A DNA stretch of 64,000 bases from Luminiphilus sp. (GTDB lineage Bacteria > Pseudomonadota > Gammaproteobacteria > Pseudomonadales > Halieaceae). The translations under genes were made by a program, and so were the position numbers. The stretch's first letter is position 1. Each line of letters opens with the position of its first letter. Shown here piece after piece: positions 29,735 through 39,071 of this stretch. The DNA lies in assembly GCA_029242325.1 (NCBI GenBank), contig JAQWUD010000016.1:62001-126000 (forward strand), written 5' to 3'. The notes below the pieces were generated by a model. The model worked only from the letters and a program-made list of their open reading frames with translations, was not told the DNA's origin and ran no database searches.

Positions 29735-31092
29735 GCTGCCGCCTCCAATCCGCTCACCGCGTTCTGGAAGCATTTGCCCCGCGCCACATAGTTTTGGAAC
29801 ATGTCCAGGCTTGCGCACGCGGGTGACAGCAGTACTGTCTGGCCAGGTTGAGCCAGCCCGGCCACCTCGGATACCGCCATCTCAAGTGACGACGTCACCA
29901 CAACGCTTACCACCTCACTGAGATGCCTAACAATCTCTGATGTAGCCTCGCCAATGACAAAGAGACCCGCACACTTTTTAGCCACAGCCTTGCGCAGCAA
30001 CGAGAAATCCTGCCCCTTACCCTGACCACCGAGAATCAACCAGATGTCATTGTCGCTGCCCAGACCCTCGAGTGCGGCCAGGGTGGCACCGATGTTTGTT
30101 CCTTTGCTGTCATCGATAAAGGTGACTGCACCAACGGAAGCAACGAACTGACACCGATGTGGGAGGCCCCGGTAGCCCGCCGCGCCCGCCAGCAGGTCCT
30201 CAAGCGGCAGGCTCATCGACACTCCCAGAGCCAAAGCAGCTAAGACATTAGCGTGATTATGCCTACCGGCCAGCTTCAGTTCAGTAGTGGAGAGCAGCAG
30301 ATCCGGCCCGCGACAGATCCACGTCACACCGTCGACGTCTCTCAACCCCAATTCGTGAAGATCGGGCTCGCTGACACGCCACCAGGTAACCGGCACCTTG
30401 TCAGACATGAGTGGAATGGTGAGCGGGTCGTCTCGATTGGCGACGACATGTTGCGCTTCCTCAAAGATCTTGTGTTTGGCACGGTGATACGCCACAAGCG
30501 AGGGATAACGATCCAGATGATCAGCTGACAGATTTAATACGGCGACGGATCGGAGGCCAAGGGCTTCAGCCCGTTCTAGCTGAAAACTGGACAACTCCAA
30601 CACATACATATCGGCGTCCTCCTCGAGCAAGTCCAGAGCAGGCGTACCAAAGTTACCGCCCATCGCGACTCGCACACCGCAGGCCGCCACCATCTCACCC
30701 AGCAAACCCGTCACCGTGGACTTGCCGTTTGACCCGGTTATCCCCACTACGGGAGCGTTTACCGCCTCCATGAAAAGGTCGATATCTCCGCGAATACGGC
30801 ATCCGCGCTGCTGAGCTCGCGCGACCAAAGGGTGGTCTAAGGCGATACCTGGACTTACGACCATTTCGGTGATGTCATCGCCAAGAGCGGGATCGACATC
30901 GCCAAAAGTGGCTTCGCTGGCATCGATTTCCGGCCACTGAGCTACATCCGACGCCAACGCATGACGTGTATCCACGGCGCTGAAAGCAACCCCTTTACTC
31001 CGCCACCAACGTGCGACACTGCGACCCGTGGCACCGAGCCCAAAAATCATCCGCTTCTCAGTGCTGGCTATCATGGAAGGCATCTTCGACAT
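29731..31092 (-). CDS. murD: UDP-N-acetylmuramoyl-L-alanine-D-glutamate ligase
   Basis: Adds D-Glu to UDP-MurNAc-L-Ala. The 453-residue Mur ligase has the N-terminal IFGLGATGRS nucleotide-fold motif, the P-loop GITGSNGKST, and the ligase C-terminal domain with IDDSKGTN. It starts four bases after the mraY stop and ends in a four-base overlap with ftsW. Confidence 0.96.
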   Translation of the reverse strand: MSKMPSMIASTEKRMIFGLGATGRSVARWWRSKGVAFSAVDTRHALASDVAQWPEIDASEATFGDVDPALGDDITEMVVSPGIALDHPLVARAQQRGCRIRGDIDLFMEAVNAPVVGITGSNGKSTVTGLLGEMVAACGVRVAMGGNFGTPALDLLEEDADMYVLELSSFQLERAEALGLRSVAVLNLSADHLDRYPSLVAYHRAKHKIFEEAQHVVANRDDPLTIPLMSDKVPVTWWRVSEPDLHELGLRDVDGVTWICRGPDLLLSTTELKLAGRHNHANVLAALALGVSMSLPLEDLLAGAAGYRGLPHRCQFVASVGAVTFIDDSKGTNIGATLAALEGLGSDNDIWLILGGQGKGQDFSLLRKAVAKKCAGLFVIGEATSEIVRHLSEVVSVVVTSSLEMAVSEVAGLAQPGQTVLLSPACASLDMFQNYVARGKCFQNAVSGLEAAA

Positions 31093-31096
31093 CCCC

Positions 31097-32179
31097 TCAG
31101 CGCAGCTTCAGCGTGGCGAGTCCGAACAGCACGAGCATGACCGTAATAATCCAAAAACGGACAATCACTCGTGGTTCGGGCCAACCCTTGAGTTCAAAAT
31201 GATGATGGATGGGTGCCATCCTGAAGACACGTTTCCCGGTCAACTTGAACGAGGCAACCTGAATCATCACTGACACGGTTTCGAGGACAAAGATGCCTCC
31301 CATGATAAAGAGCACTATTTCATGTCTGACCATGACCGCCACGATCCCCAGGGCAGCGCCGAGAGCAAGCGCTCCCACATCGCCCATAAAAATCATAGCC
31401 GGGTAAGTGTTAAACCAGAGAAACCCCAAGCCTGCGCCTGCTATGGCGCCGCAGAAAACCATCAACTCACCGGAACCAGGCAGATAAGCAATATTTAAGT
31501 AATCAGCAAACTGAATATGCCCAGCCAGATAGGCAATAACGCCCAGTCCAGACGCCACCATGACTGTCGGCATGATTGCCAGTCCGTCCAGTCCATCCGT
31601 CAAATTAACTGCATTACTGGCTCCGACCACAACGAAGTAACTGAAGGGCACAAATAACCAACCCATAGCCAACGCGACGTCCTTAAAAAACGGCACATAA
31701 AGGGTGGTTTCCTCGGGCGCAGCCGCGGTGTCAAACAAATAAAGCGTCAGCCCAAATGCGCAGAACGACTGCCAAAGATACTTCCACCCGGCTGGCAGAC
31801 CACGGGTGTCTCTGCGCACGATTTTACGATAGTCGTCCACCCCGCCAATTGCGCCAAATGCCAACGTGGTCAGCAGCGCGACCCAAACGTAGCGACTGTC
31901 AAGATCTGCCCACAGTAAGGTTGAGCCCAACACCGCAACCAAGATCAAAGCACCTCCCATGGTCGGTGTGCCCGCTTTCTCCAGATGGGATTTGGGACCC
32001 TCCTCGCGAATCGTCTGCCCTATCTGAAGCTGGTTCAAACGCTCGATCACCGCCGGGCCAACCAGCATAGAGATAGCCATGGCAGTACAAGCCGCTAGGA
32101 TGCCCCTGAGCGTCAGGTATTGAAAAACCGAAAAACCCGGATCGACAAAAATCAGCTGCTCGCTGAGCCACATCAGCAT
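31097..32179 (-). CDS. mraY: Phospho-MurNAc-pentapeptide transferase (lipid I synthase)
   Basis: Integral membrane enzyme that transfers phospho-MurNAc-pentapeptide to undecaprenyl phosphate. At 360 residues it equals E. coli MraY in length. Ten membrane helices and the family motifs MGG-type loop (GTPTMGG), [10 protein letters not shown] and the C-terminal [10 protein letters not shown] are present. ATG 32179 has a GGAGG site ten bases upstream and gives the classic N-terminus [12 protein letters not shown] 32173 and the longer 32209 start are less likely. The start overlaps the end of murF. Confidence 0.96.
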   Translation of the reverse strand: MLMWLSEQLIFVDPGFSVFQYLTLRGILAACTAMAISMLVGPAVIERLNQLQIGQTIREEGPKSHLEKAGTPTMGGALILVAVLGSTLLWADLDSRYVWVALLTTLAFGAIGGVDDYRKIVRRDTRGLPAGWKYLWQSFCAFGLTLYLFDTAAAPEETTLYVPFFKDVALAMGWLFVPFSYFVVVGASNAVNLTDGLDGLAIMPTVMVASGLGVIAYLAGHIQFADYLNIAYLPGSGELMVFCGAIAGAGLGFLWFNTYPAMIFMGDVGALALGAALGIVAVMVRHEIVLFIMGGIFVLETVSVMIQVASFKLTGKRVFRMAPIHHHFELKGWPEPRVIVRFWIITVMLVLFGLATLKLR

Positions 32180-33534
32180 GAGTCGTGCACCTCCGGACTC
32201 ACCAGCCAACTGACCGTTTGCTCGAGCGCTGCGGCACGCGAGGCTTTTACCCAGACAATGTGATTCGAGGGCATGGAAGGGAAACCATCAATCAGGGCGC
32301 GCTGATTTGCGAATGTGATCGCATCAGGCCCAAACTCTTCGGCTGCCGGGTTTGCCTCTTCTCCCACCACAATCAGTTGATCGATCTCCGCGGCTCTGGC
32401 GTAAGCGCCGATATCACGGTGCAAATCTGCACTCTGCTCTCCCAACTCCAGCATGGAGCCAAGAATCAACACGCGGTAGCCAGACTCTTGCGCCAGTACA
32501 TCAATCGCCGCTTTCACTGCGGCAGGATTGGCGTTGTACGTGTCATCGACCACACGACCGCCCTGAAGACTTGAGAGGACGCGACCCCGCCCTCTCTCTG
32601 CACCACACTCCGTAAGCCCCGCTGCGGCCACATCGGGCTGGACCCCCAACTCGATTGCCACTGCCAAAGCAGCCAACGCATTCATAACGTGCTGTGCACC
32701 TGAGAGCTTCATTTTTACCGGCAGGGAGAAATCGGCCGTCTCCAGCTGAAATGCGGTACCCGACAACCCGTGATATTCAATGTTAGTAGCGCGGTAATCA
32801 GCGACCGCCGATACGCCGAACGTTATTTTTCTGGCGCCACCTGCCTGTTCTCGCCACTGTTCAAGCCATGGTTGATCGGCATTAATGACCGCGACCCCGT
32901 CATTGTGCAAACCCTCAAATATCTCGCCTTTGGTAGTCGCAATCGCATCGATATTCTTGTAATTCACCAGGTGGGCGGGAGACGCATTGAGACATACCGC
33001 AACATCGGGTAGCGCAAGCTCACAGAGGTAGCGGATATCCCCCGGGCGGCCGGCACCCATCTCAATCACAGCGAATTGATGCGAGGCATCAAGACCGGCC
33101 AGCGTGAGAGGCACGCCTAATTCATTGTTCCTGTTGCCCGCTGTGGCGTGGACAGAACCCGAGGAAGACAATGCAGCAGCGATCAGATCCTTGGTCGTGG
33201 TTTTACCGGCGCTGCCCGTGACAGCCACCAACGATCCTTCGAAAGATCGCCGCTTAAGCTGAGCAAATTTTCCCGACGCGCTGACGACATCTGACACCAC
33301 CAGCTGGGGTGACAAACCATCAAGCTTTCGTTCAGTCACGAGCGCCGCAGCTCCGGCTGCCATAGCGTCCGCAGCGAAGTCATGTCCGTCGACGTGGACA
33401 CCGCGAATAGCGGCAAAGAGATCTCCCTTTTTCACTGCACGGCTATCGGTTGCCAGACCGAAAAGTGGCAGCGACTGACCGATCAAGTCCCCACCGGCCT
33501 GCAGCGCCAAAGTCTGTAACGGCACCGAGAGCAT
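32173..33534 (-). CDS. murF: UDP-MurNAc-tripeptide-D-alanyl-D-alanine ligase
   Basis: Adds D-Ala-D-Ala (from DdlB) to the UDP-MurNAc tripeptide. The 453-residue Mur ligase has the P-loop [24 protein letters not shown] and the ligase domain with DDTYNANP. The start at 33534 overlaps the murE TGA by one base (TGATG); eleven extra codons upstream are inside murE and unlikely. It ends overlapping mraY. Confidence 0.96.
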   Translation of the reverse strand: MLSVPLQTLALQAGGDLIGQSLPLFGLATDSRAVKKGDLFAAIRGVHVDGHDFAADAMAAGAAALVTERKLDGLSPQLVVSDVVSASGKFAQLKRRSFEGSLVAVTGSAGKTTTKDLIAAALSSSGSVHATAGNRNNELGVPLTLAGLDASHQFAVIEMGAGRPGDIRYLCELALPDVAVCLNASPAHLVNYKNIDAIATTKGEIFEGLHNDGVAVINADQPWLEQWREQAGGARKITFGVSAVADYRATNIEYHGLSGTAFQLETADFSLPVKMKLSGAQHVMNALAALAVAIELGVQPDVAAAGLTECGAERGRGRVLSSLQGGRVVDDTYNANPAAVKAAIDVLAQESGYRVLILGSMLELGEQSADLHRDIGAYARAAEIDQLIVVGEEANPAAEEFGPDAITFANQRALIDGFPSMPSNHIVWVKASRAAALEQTVSWLVSPEVHDSC

Positions 33535-34979
33535 CACGCAGCAAGCCTCAAATCGAGGTGCCGACAAGCATGTTCGGCATCTGAAAAGGGATGCCGCTTA
33601 CCATCGATCTCTTGGTAGGCCTCGTGCCCCTTGCCCGCGATGAGTACGAGATCTCCCGTCGAAGCTTGTGACACTGCCAGACCGATTGCCGCCGCTCGGT
33701 CCGGCTCCACACACAAGCTGGCGTGATCACATCCGGCGACAATGTCCCGGATGATGTCGTCAGGAGATTCCGTTCGAGGATTGTCACTGGTGACAACAAC
33801 GTGATCAGCGAGCCGCGCGGCCACCGCCCCCATTTCGGCCCGCTTACCCCGATCACGATCACCACCGCAGCCAAACAGCACCCATATCCGACCCGACACC
33901 TCGCCTTCTGACAGCGTAGAGAGAGTCCGCTCAAGCGCATCAGGTGTATGGGCGTAATCGATCAAAACAGTAATGTCAGCAGCATGCTGCAATCTTTGCA
34001 GGCGACCCAAAATGGGCTGCACCTGCGGCGCTGCCGTAGTTAACTCAGAAAACGGCACCCCAGTTGCCGCAAGGAGGCACAGCGCAGCGGTAAGATTGAA
34101 CGCATTGAACCTCCCTGTGAGGGATGAGGTGATATGCGCTGCACCCCATGGTGTGCGGAGATCAAAGACCAACGGCGATAGCCCCGAGACCGCAACCTGC
34201 ACCGGCGTGTTCAATCCATTGCAAGATATCCCCAGACCGCCGTCGGCCCAGACGGCGCTGCGCTCAGCCAGCAAGGGGTCATCTGCGTTGTACAGCTGAA
34301 CAGCTGGATCAAACTCTTGAAACAGCTTGAGCTTGGCGTCGAAGTAAGCCTCCATCGACGGATGATAGTCGAGGTGATCTCGGGAAAGATTGGTAAAGAC
34401 GGCCGCGTCTACAGAGAGACCGTCCAGTCTTCCCTGATCGAGCGCGTGACTGGATGCCTCCATGGCGACCCAACCTACGCTCTGCTCTCGCCAAGCAGTC
34501 AGCTGCCGGTGCAGAGCAATACAATCGGGAGTCGTATTGGCGGTATCTGTCGGGGCATGATCAAGTCGCATACCGAGCGTGCCGATGACGCCGGCCTGCT
34601 GCTCCATGTTGCGCAAAAGCTGCGCGGTCAGCTCAACCACCGAGGTCTTACCGTTAGTACCTGTTGCCGCCAACAATTTGAGGTGCTTCGACGGTGAATC
34701 ATAAAAGCGGTCAACCAACGCCCCGAGCTGCTTACGCAAACACTCAACCGGAAGGACCCTGTCATCCATGGCTGCGAAGCCGACTGCAGTCTCGACGAGC
34801 GCGGCACATGCACCGCGCTCAAACGCCTGGTCGATAAACTCCCTGCCGTCACATTTAGCCCCGGGGAGCGCAATAAAAACATCTCCCGAGCGAACCGACC
34901 GGCTGTCCAACGTCATGCCCGATACAGCCACATCAGGCGCAGTGCAATCCATCAGCAAATCGCGCAACGTCATCATCAC
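33534..34979 (-). CDS. murE: UDP-MurNAc-L-Ala-D-Glu:meso-diaminopimelate ligase
   Basis: Adds the third residue of the stem peptide. The DNPR motif (TSDNPRTESPDDI) in the ligase C-terminal domain is the known specificity marker for meso-diaminopimelate rather than lysine. P-loop ATGTNGKTSV and SGMTLDSRSVRSGDVF are also present. 481 residues. The start overlaps the ftsI stop by four bases; one of three successive ATGs near 34979 is used. Confidence 0.97.
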   Translation of the reverse strand: MMMTLRDLLMDCTAPDVAVSGMTLDSRSVRSGDVFIALPGAKCDGREFIDQAFERGACAALVETAVGFAAMDDRVLPVECLRKQLGALVDRFYDSPSKHLKLLAATGTNGKTSVVELTAQLLRNMEQQAGVIGTLGMRLDHAPTDTANTTPDCIALHRQLTAWREQSVGWVAMEASSHALDQGRLDGLSVDAAVFTNLSRDHLDYHPSMEAYFDAKLKLFQEFDPAVQLYNADDPLLAERSAVWADGGLGISCNGLNTPVQVAVSGLSPLVFDLRTPWGAAHITSSLTGRFNAFNLTAALCLLAATGVPFSELTTAAPQVQPILGRLQRLQHAADITVLIDYAHTPDALERTLSTLSEGEVSGRIWVLFGCGGDRDRGKRAEMGAVAARLADHVVVTSDNPRTESPDDIIRDIVAGCDHASLCVEPDRAAAIGLAVSQASTGDLVLIAGKGHEAYQEIDGKRHPFSDAEHACRHLDLRLAA

Positions 34980-36697
34980 TCGTTACTCGATGAGGCGAGC
35001 AAAGCTCGCATGTCGGTTCGCTCGGGCAGCGCGTTCTGGATGCGAAGCACTTCCTCGGTAATACGCGAGTACACGGGCGCAGCTGCGAGCCCACCACCGT
35101 AGTGATCCCCGAGTGGCTGATCGACAAGGACGGCGGTGACATAACGCGGCTGACTCATCGGGGCGACGCCCACAAAAAGCGCCACATATTGGTCATCAAG
35201 ATAGCCCCCCTTGCCTACCTTATGTACCGTTCCAGTTTTGCCGCCAACCGAGAACCCCTGAACCCGTGCCAGCGTCGCCGTCCCACCTGGCTCGGTAACC
35301 CGGCGGAGTACACTGAGCACATCTTCTGCGATCGCCGGGTCGATAACCTGCTGGCCTGCCGGCAATTTATCTTGATCCTGCTTGAGGAGTGTCAATGGTC
35401 GTCGAATACCACCATTGGCTAATATCGCGTATGCGCGTGCTAGCTGAATGGGCGTGGCATTCAACCCATAACCGAACGCCAGGGTTACTTTTTCAATATC
35501 ACTCCATGTAGACATGCTCGGTAATACGCCAGCACGCTCTCCGGGAAAGCCGGTGCCAGTGGGTTCACCCAAGCCAAAACGCCGTAACACATCCAATATG
35601 GCCTCGTGTCCCACCGCCTGAGCCATTTTAGTCACACCCACTTGGCTGGACTTTTCGATAACATTGGAGACTGTCACCTCTCCGTAATCACGCGGGTCGT
35701 GCAGCACTTTGGACCCGACGCGAATACGACCCGGAGAAGTGTCGATCAAGCTGTCAATGTCGAACTGACCACTCTCCAATGCGGCCACCAACGTCAGCGT
35801 CTTGATGGTGGAGCCCGGTTCATAAACATCGGTCAATGCGCGATTACGCACGCCCGCAAAATCTAGAGCGCCCCGGCTGTTCGGATTAAAGACCGGATAA
35901 TTGCTAATCGCTAGCACCTCGCCTGTCCAGGAATCGATCGTGACAGCCGAACCTGCCTGCGCTCCTGTTTCCTTCATGGCCCGCTGCAGCTCTCTGTGCT
36001 GGGCGTACTGCAGTCGCAGATCGAGACTCAGCGTCAGCCTGCCGCCGGAGCGGGGCTCTTTGATAACACCAATATCACGCACCGCGTCGCCATGAAGATC
36101 CTGGATGAACCGCTTTTTACCGGGGGAGCCTCTGAGCCATTCCTCATAGGACAACTCCACACCAGCGATGCCCCGACCATCGACATTGGTCAGACCCAGC
36201 AACTGCGCTGTAACCTCGCCCGCAGGGTAAAACCGACGGTACTCGCGCTTCCCTCTGACACCGGGAAAGTTTTCCCGCAATATCCGCCGAGCCGCATCCG
36301 GCGCTTGGTGTCTGGCGAGATACATGAAGCGCTTATCGCCGTAAAACGCGAGCTTTTCTCTCAACTCATGCACATTGAGGTTGAGCAAGGTGGCGAGCTC
36401 ATCTAGCCGCTGACTGTCTCTCAAGTCCTGTGGATTCGCCCACAGGGATACGACCGGCGAGCTCACGGCAAGCGGCGTTCCGTTCCGATCTGCTATCAGA
36501 CCACGATAAACAGGAATTTCGGCCGTGCGCACTGCGCGCATAGCCCCCTGCTCGCGCAAAAAGTCCGTTCCTCTTCCGCCATCCATCACCTGCAAGGTCA
36601 GTAATCTTGCGATTAGCAGTAACGCCAGCACGGCGAGCAGGACGCAGCACAGTCCAAAGCGCCATGGCGACAATCTGCCTGACGGCGCAGACATCAC
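34976..36697 (-). CDS. ftsI: Septal transpeptidase FtsI (PBP3) with variant SxN motif
   Basis: Class B penicillin-binding protein that cross-links septal peptidoglycan with FtsW. The 573-residue protein has a short cytoplasmic tail, one transmembrane helix (about 13-37), the pedestal domain and a transpeptidase domain. Catalytic STIK is at residues 296-299 and KTGT at 487-490. The second motif, which is SSN in E. coli PBP3, reads SSQ here (S350-S351-Q352; codon CAA at 35642-35644), so the conserved Asn is Gln. Surrounding residues are well aligned, so this looks like real substitution, not error. Overlaps ftsL and murE by four bases each. Confidence 0.95.
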   Translation of the reverse strand: MMSAPSGRLSPWRFGLCCVLLAVLALLLIARLLTLQVMDGGRGTDFLREQGAMRAVRTAEIPVYRGLIADRNGTPLAVSSPVVSLWANPQDLRDSQRLDELATLLNLNVHELREKLAFYGDKRFMYLARHQAPDAARRILRENFPGVRGKREYRRFYPAGEVTAQLLGLTNVDGRGIAGVELSYEEWLRGSPGKKRFIQDLHGDAVRDIGVIKEPRSGGRLTLSLDLRLQYAQHRELQRAMKETGAQAGSAVTIDSWTGEVLAISNYPVFNPNSRGALDFAGVRNRALTDVYEPGSTIKTLTLVAALESGQFDIDSLIDTSPGRIRVGSKVLHDPRDYGEVTVSNVIEKSSQVGVTKMAQAVGHEAILDVLRRFGLGEPTGTGFPGERAGVLPSMSTWSDIEKVTLAFGYGLNATPIQLARAYAILANGGIRRPLTLLKQDQDKLPAGQQVIDPAIAEDVLSVLRRVTEPGGTATLARVQGFSVGGKTGTVHKVGKGGYLDDQYVALFVGVAPMSQPRYVTAVLVDQPLGDHYGGGLAAAPVYSRITEEVLRIQNALPERTDMRALLASSSNE

Positions 36698-36975
36698 TCG
36701 GTCACCACCTGCGAGAGACTCAAATCAGGTGGCTGCATAGACAGCCTCTCGCTGGCCAGCTGCTCTATCCGATGTGGCGCCGCCCAGGTGTTCATTTCAA
36801 GCAAAAGACGCGTGTAGTCCTCTTGCAGCCGCCATCGCTCGAGCTCCAGTGACTGCAACTGGGCGTAATCCTCGCGGACGCTGTGAGTGCTCGCGATTAA
36901 AGCCAAGCTTGACGTCAATAAACTTGCGACCGTCAATAAAACGATAGCGAGCGAACTTACTCGAGCGGCGGCCAT
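36694..36975 (-). CDS. ftsL: Cell division protein FtsL
   Basis: Small bitopic divisome protein (93 residues) that forms the FtsQLB complex and activates FtsWI. One N-terminal transmembrane helix (about residues 6-27) is followed by a periplasmic leucine-zipper coiled coil. Family assignment rests on size, topology and position between rsmH and ftsI, plus the WxxP-like C-terminal segment AAPHRIEQLASERLSMQPP. Overlaps rsmH by one base (TGATG). Confidence 0.92.
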   Translation of the reverse strand: MAAARVSSLAIVLLTVASLLTSSLALIASTHSVREDYAQLQSLELERWRLQEDYTRLLLEMNTWAAPHRIEQLASERLSMQPPDLSLSQVVTE

Positions 36976-37892
36976 CAGACTCGTTCCGCGATGCGCATGA
37001 TCGCAGAGCGTGCTCTGGGGTTTCGTGATATCTCAGCATCAGTGGGGGAAACAGCCTTACCAATCTGGCGCAATGCCCCCGAGCGCGATTCATATTGAAC
37101 CGGAACACCCGGCGGCAACCGCTCCCCTCGCGTCTGATCGCGGATGAAACGCTTGACGATTCGATCTTCCAGAGAGTGGAAGCTGATTACCACCATTCTC
37201 CCACCGGGCGCCAGCGCCACCACAATCGCCGCCAGCACCTCACGCAGAGCATCAAGCTCGCCGTTCACATGGAGCCTGATAGCCTGAAAGCTTCGGGTAG
37301 CGGGATGTTTGTGTTGCTCCCACCGGGGATTCGCCGCAGCCACCAGTTCAGCGAGTTGCCCGGTGCGCTCGATCGGGGCACCGGTGCGCGCAGCAACGAT
37401 TGCGGAGGCAATACGCCGCGCAAACCGTTCCTCACCCAGCTCCTTCAAGACGGTCGCAATTTCCGATTCACCTGCCTGAGACAACCACTGCGCGGCTGAC
37501 TGCCCCTTGTCAGGATTCATGCGCATGTCGAGTGGTCCGTCATGGGAAAAACTGAATCCTCTTGACGGATCATCAAGCTGCGGGGAGGACACACCTAGGT
37601 CAAGGAGCACCCCCTGCAGACTGCCGGGCGCGACCCACGTCGCCAGAGAGCAGAAATTTGCTGCGTGAAATTGAAAGCGCGCGTCCTGCTCAGAAAGGGT
37701 CTTGGCGGCTTCCGCAGCTGCTGGATCCTGATCCAGCCCTATCAGGGAGCCCTGTGGTGAGAGCGCTTTCAGAATGGAGGAGCTGTGGCCTCCCCGACCA
37801 AAAGTGCCGTCCACGTATACGCCGTCCGCCGATACCGTCAACGCTGCAATCGCCTCCTCAAGCAAAACCGGTTGATGCTCCCGGCTCATCAA
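36975..37892 (-). CDS. rsmH: 16S rRNA (cytosine1402-N4)-methyltransferase
   Basis: SAM-dependent enzyme that N4-methylates C1402 in the 16S decoding centre; RsmI at 39939 adds the 2'-O-methyl to the same base. The 305-residue protein has HQPVLLEEAI at the N-terminus, the SAM motif VDGTFGRGGHS, LDLGVSSPQLDDPSRGFSF and the C-terminal SFHSLEDRIVKRF. The ATG overlaps the mraZ stop by four bases. It is the second gene of the dcw cluster. Confidence 0.97.
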   Translation of the reverse strand: MMSREHQPVLLEEAIAALTVSADGVYVDGTFGRGGHSSSILKALSPQGSLIGLDQDPAAAEAAKTLSEQDARFQFHAANFCSLATWVAPGSLQGVLLDLGVSSPQLDDPSRGFSFSHDGPLDMRMNPDKGQSAAQWLSQAGESEIATVLKELGEERFARRIASAIVAARTGAPIERTGQLAELVAAANPRWEQHKHPATRSFQAIRLHVNGELDALREVLAAIVVALAPGGRMVVISFHSLEDRIVKRFIRDQTRGERLPPGVPVQYESRSGALRQIGKAVSPTDAEISRNPRARSAIMRIAERV

Positions 37893-38341
37893 AGATTGAG
37901 CTGCATCAGCTCCGCTGGGAGCTCCCCTGCGGGATCGGTTGCCAGTGCGGCCTCACACTCTTTCAGCCACAGCGCCTCCGACCACAATTCCAATTTGTTG
38001 CCCTGACCCACCAATACAGCGCGCTTCTCTAATTGCGCGTACTCTCGAAGGGCCGGCGGCAGCAATACGCGACCGTTACCATCAAGCTGTAGATCACTGG
38101 CATAACCCAGGACCAATCTTTGAAAGCGCTTGATCGCAGGATTCAGAGCGGGTAAGGCCTGCACATCCCGCTCGATTCGCTCCCATTCAGGTAAGGCATA
38201 AAGCGCTAGGCAGGGGGATTGCGTATCAACCGTAACTACTACCTGGCCATCACTCAAAACGGACAGGAGTTCACGCTGCCGCGCAGGGACCGCCATTCGG
38301 CCTTTCGCATCCAGATTGATGTGTTGCACGCCCCTAAACAT
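37889..38341 (-). CDS. mraZ: Transcriptional regulator MraZ
   Basis: AbrB-fold DNA-binding protein that represses the dcw operon in E. coli. The 150-residue protein begins MFRGVQHINLDAKGRMAVP and repeats the same fold in its second half (DLQLDGNGRVLLPPALRE). I use the ATG at 38341; the longer frame from 38413 would cover the promoter and operator. It is the first gene of the cluster and lies directly behind three GTGGN boxes at 38389-38413, so autoregulation is likely. Confidence 0.95.
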   Translation of the reverse strand: MFRGVQHINLDAKGRMAVPARQRELLSVLSDGQVVVTVDTQSPCLALYALPEWERIERDVQALPALNPAIKRFQRLVLGYASDLQLDGNGRVLLPPALREYAQLEKRAVLVGQGNKLELWSEALWLKECEAALATDPAGELPAELMQLNL

Positions 38342-38378
38342 AATCCTGCGCCACAGCCCCCTCTTTTTGGCACAAAAT

Positions 38379-38391
38379 GGGTTAATAACCC
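38379..38391. repeat. Perfect 13-base palindrome in the mraZ leader
   Basis: GGGTTA-A-TAACCC overlaps the proximal MraZ box, between the predicted start of transcription and mraZ. It may be a second operator or an mRNA hairpin. No T-run follows. Confidence 0.45.
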
Positions 38392-38413
38392 ACTTTTTTC
38401 CACATTTCGCCAC
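38389..38413 (-). promoter_or_regulatory. MraZ operator: three GTGGN boxes on a 10-base period
   Basis: On the minus strand the leader has GTGGC, GTGGA and GTGGG, with first bases exactly ten apart (plus-strand boxes GCCAC 38409-38413, TCCAC 38399-38403, CCCAC 38389-38393), that is, five-base boxes with five-base spacers. Known MraZ operators are direct repeats of this TGGG/GTGG type with five-base spacing. The array starts next to the -10 box and covers the start of transcription, suited to repression. Confidence 0.8.
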
Positions 38414-38441
38414 TATACGCGCAAGTTTGGGAGACGGTCAA
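38412..38441 (-). promoter_or_regulatory. Predicted sigma-70 promoter of the dcw cluster (Pmra)
   Basis: Minus-strand -35 TTGACC (38436-38441) and -10 TATAGT (38412-38417) are separated by 18 bases. Transcription would begin around 38405, about 65 bases upstream of the mraZ start, inside the MraZ operator. Good match to consensus and right place. Confidence 0.72.
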
Positions 38442-38702
38442 CGCCCACGGCAGGAAAAAACGAGCGTTTTCAGTGCTTTAGAGAAGTTTAAATCGATTCA
38501 CCTAGGCTGCTAGGCGGCCACAAAATTAAGCTATAAAACAGGTTATTAAGGCCTATTCGCAGGATCCACGCGAAATATTATTCTTTTTTGATATTAAATA
38601 TCGTTATATATTTCAAAAAGATATAACAGCGCACTGGTTCGATTACTCAGAGGCGGCGCGGCGGAGTACTCGGCTGCAAGGGGAGCAGCCTTACGGAAGG
38701 AA
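38442..38702. other. Non-coding, AT-rich, repeat-rich spacer between Pmra and rnpB
   Basis: No gene is seen. Most of it (about 38520-38630) is strikingly AT-rich compared with its surroundings. It holds the stem-loop CCTAG-GCTG-CTAGG (38501-38514), the palindrome GATATTAAATATC (38590-38602), the inverted pair GTTATAT (38603-38609) and ATATAAC (38621-38627), and a GC-rich hairpin GGCTGC-AAGGGGA-GCAGCC (38672-38690). It may be upstream control DNA of the dcw promoter or encode a small RNA; neither is shown. Confidence 0.5.
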
Positions 38703-38724
38703 CCCCCCCATTGCTGGGGGGGGG
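38703..38724 (-). terminator. Predicted terminator hairpin of rnpB
   Basis: Seven C (38703-38709), a six-base loop and nine G (38716-38724) form a strong hairpin just past the RNase P RNA 3' end on the minus strand. The following sequence is only mildly T-rich (TTCCTTCC), so termination may be imperfect. Confidence 0.6.
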
Positions 38725-38730
38725 CATAAC

Positions 38731-39065
38731 GAGTCGGTCGATAAGCCGGGTTCTGTCGTGGACGATCATTCATCTGCGACGAACGTCACCGTTCGCCTGA
38801 AGCGACCTACCCGAATCCGCCGAGGGTCACGGCATAAGATTCCTATTTGGTCTTGCTCCGAGCGGGGTTTACCATCGCCACGGTTGTTACCAACCGCGCG
38901 GTGCGCTCTTACCGCACCTTTTCACCCTTACCTGCGAACAGGCGGTTTCCTTTCTGCTGCACTTTCCGTAGGCTTGCGCCCCCCAGGCGTTACCTGGCGC
39001 TCTGACCCGTTGGAGCCCGGACTTTCCTCTGCCACTGATGTAACAGCGATCGCCTGACCAACTCA
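38731..39065 (-). ncRNA. rnpB: RNase P RNA (bacterial class A)
   Basis: Catalytic RNA of RNase P, which matures tRNA 5' ends. Read on the minus strand, it has the universal elements in order: the GAGGAAAGTCCGGGCTCC-type core near 39030-39010, the GCCAGGTAACGCCTGG stem, GGTAAGGGTGAAAAGGTGCG, GGTAAGAGCGCACCGCGCGG, GGCAATGGTAAACC-like, and the 3' signature ACAGAACCCGGCTTAT (38741-38756). The ends are fixed by helix P1: plus-strand 39056-39064 pairs with 38731-38739 (eight pairs and one G-U). It is flanked by its own promoter and terminator. Open frames read through this RNA are spurious. Confidence 0.97.
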
Positions 39066-39071
39066 GCCTAC

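Noticed and set aside
38442-38702. tRNA gene or CRISPR fragment in the AT-rich block.
   Set aside because: No cloverleaf, no T-loop motif and no regularly spaced repeats; only unrelated inverted repeats.
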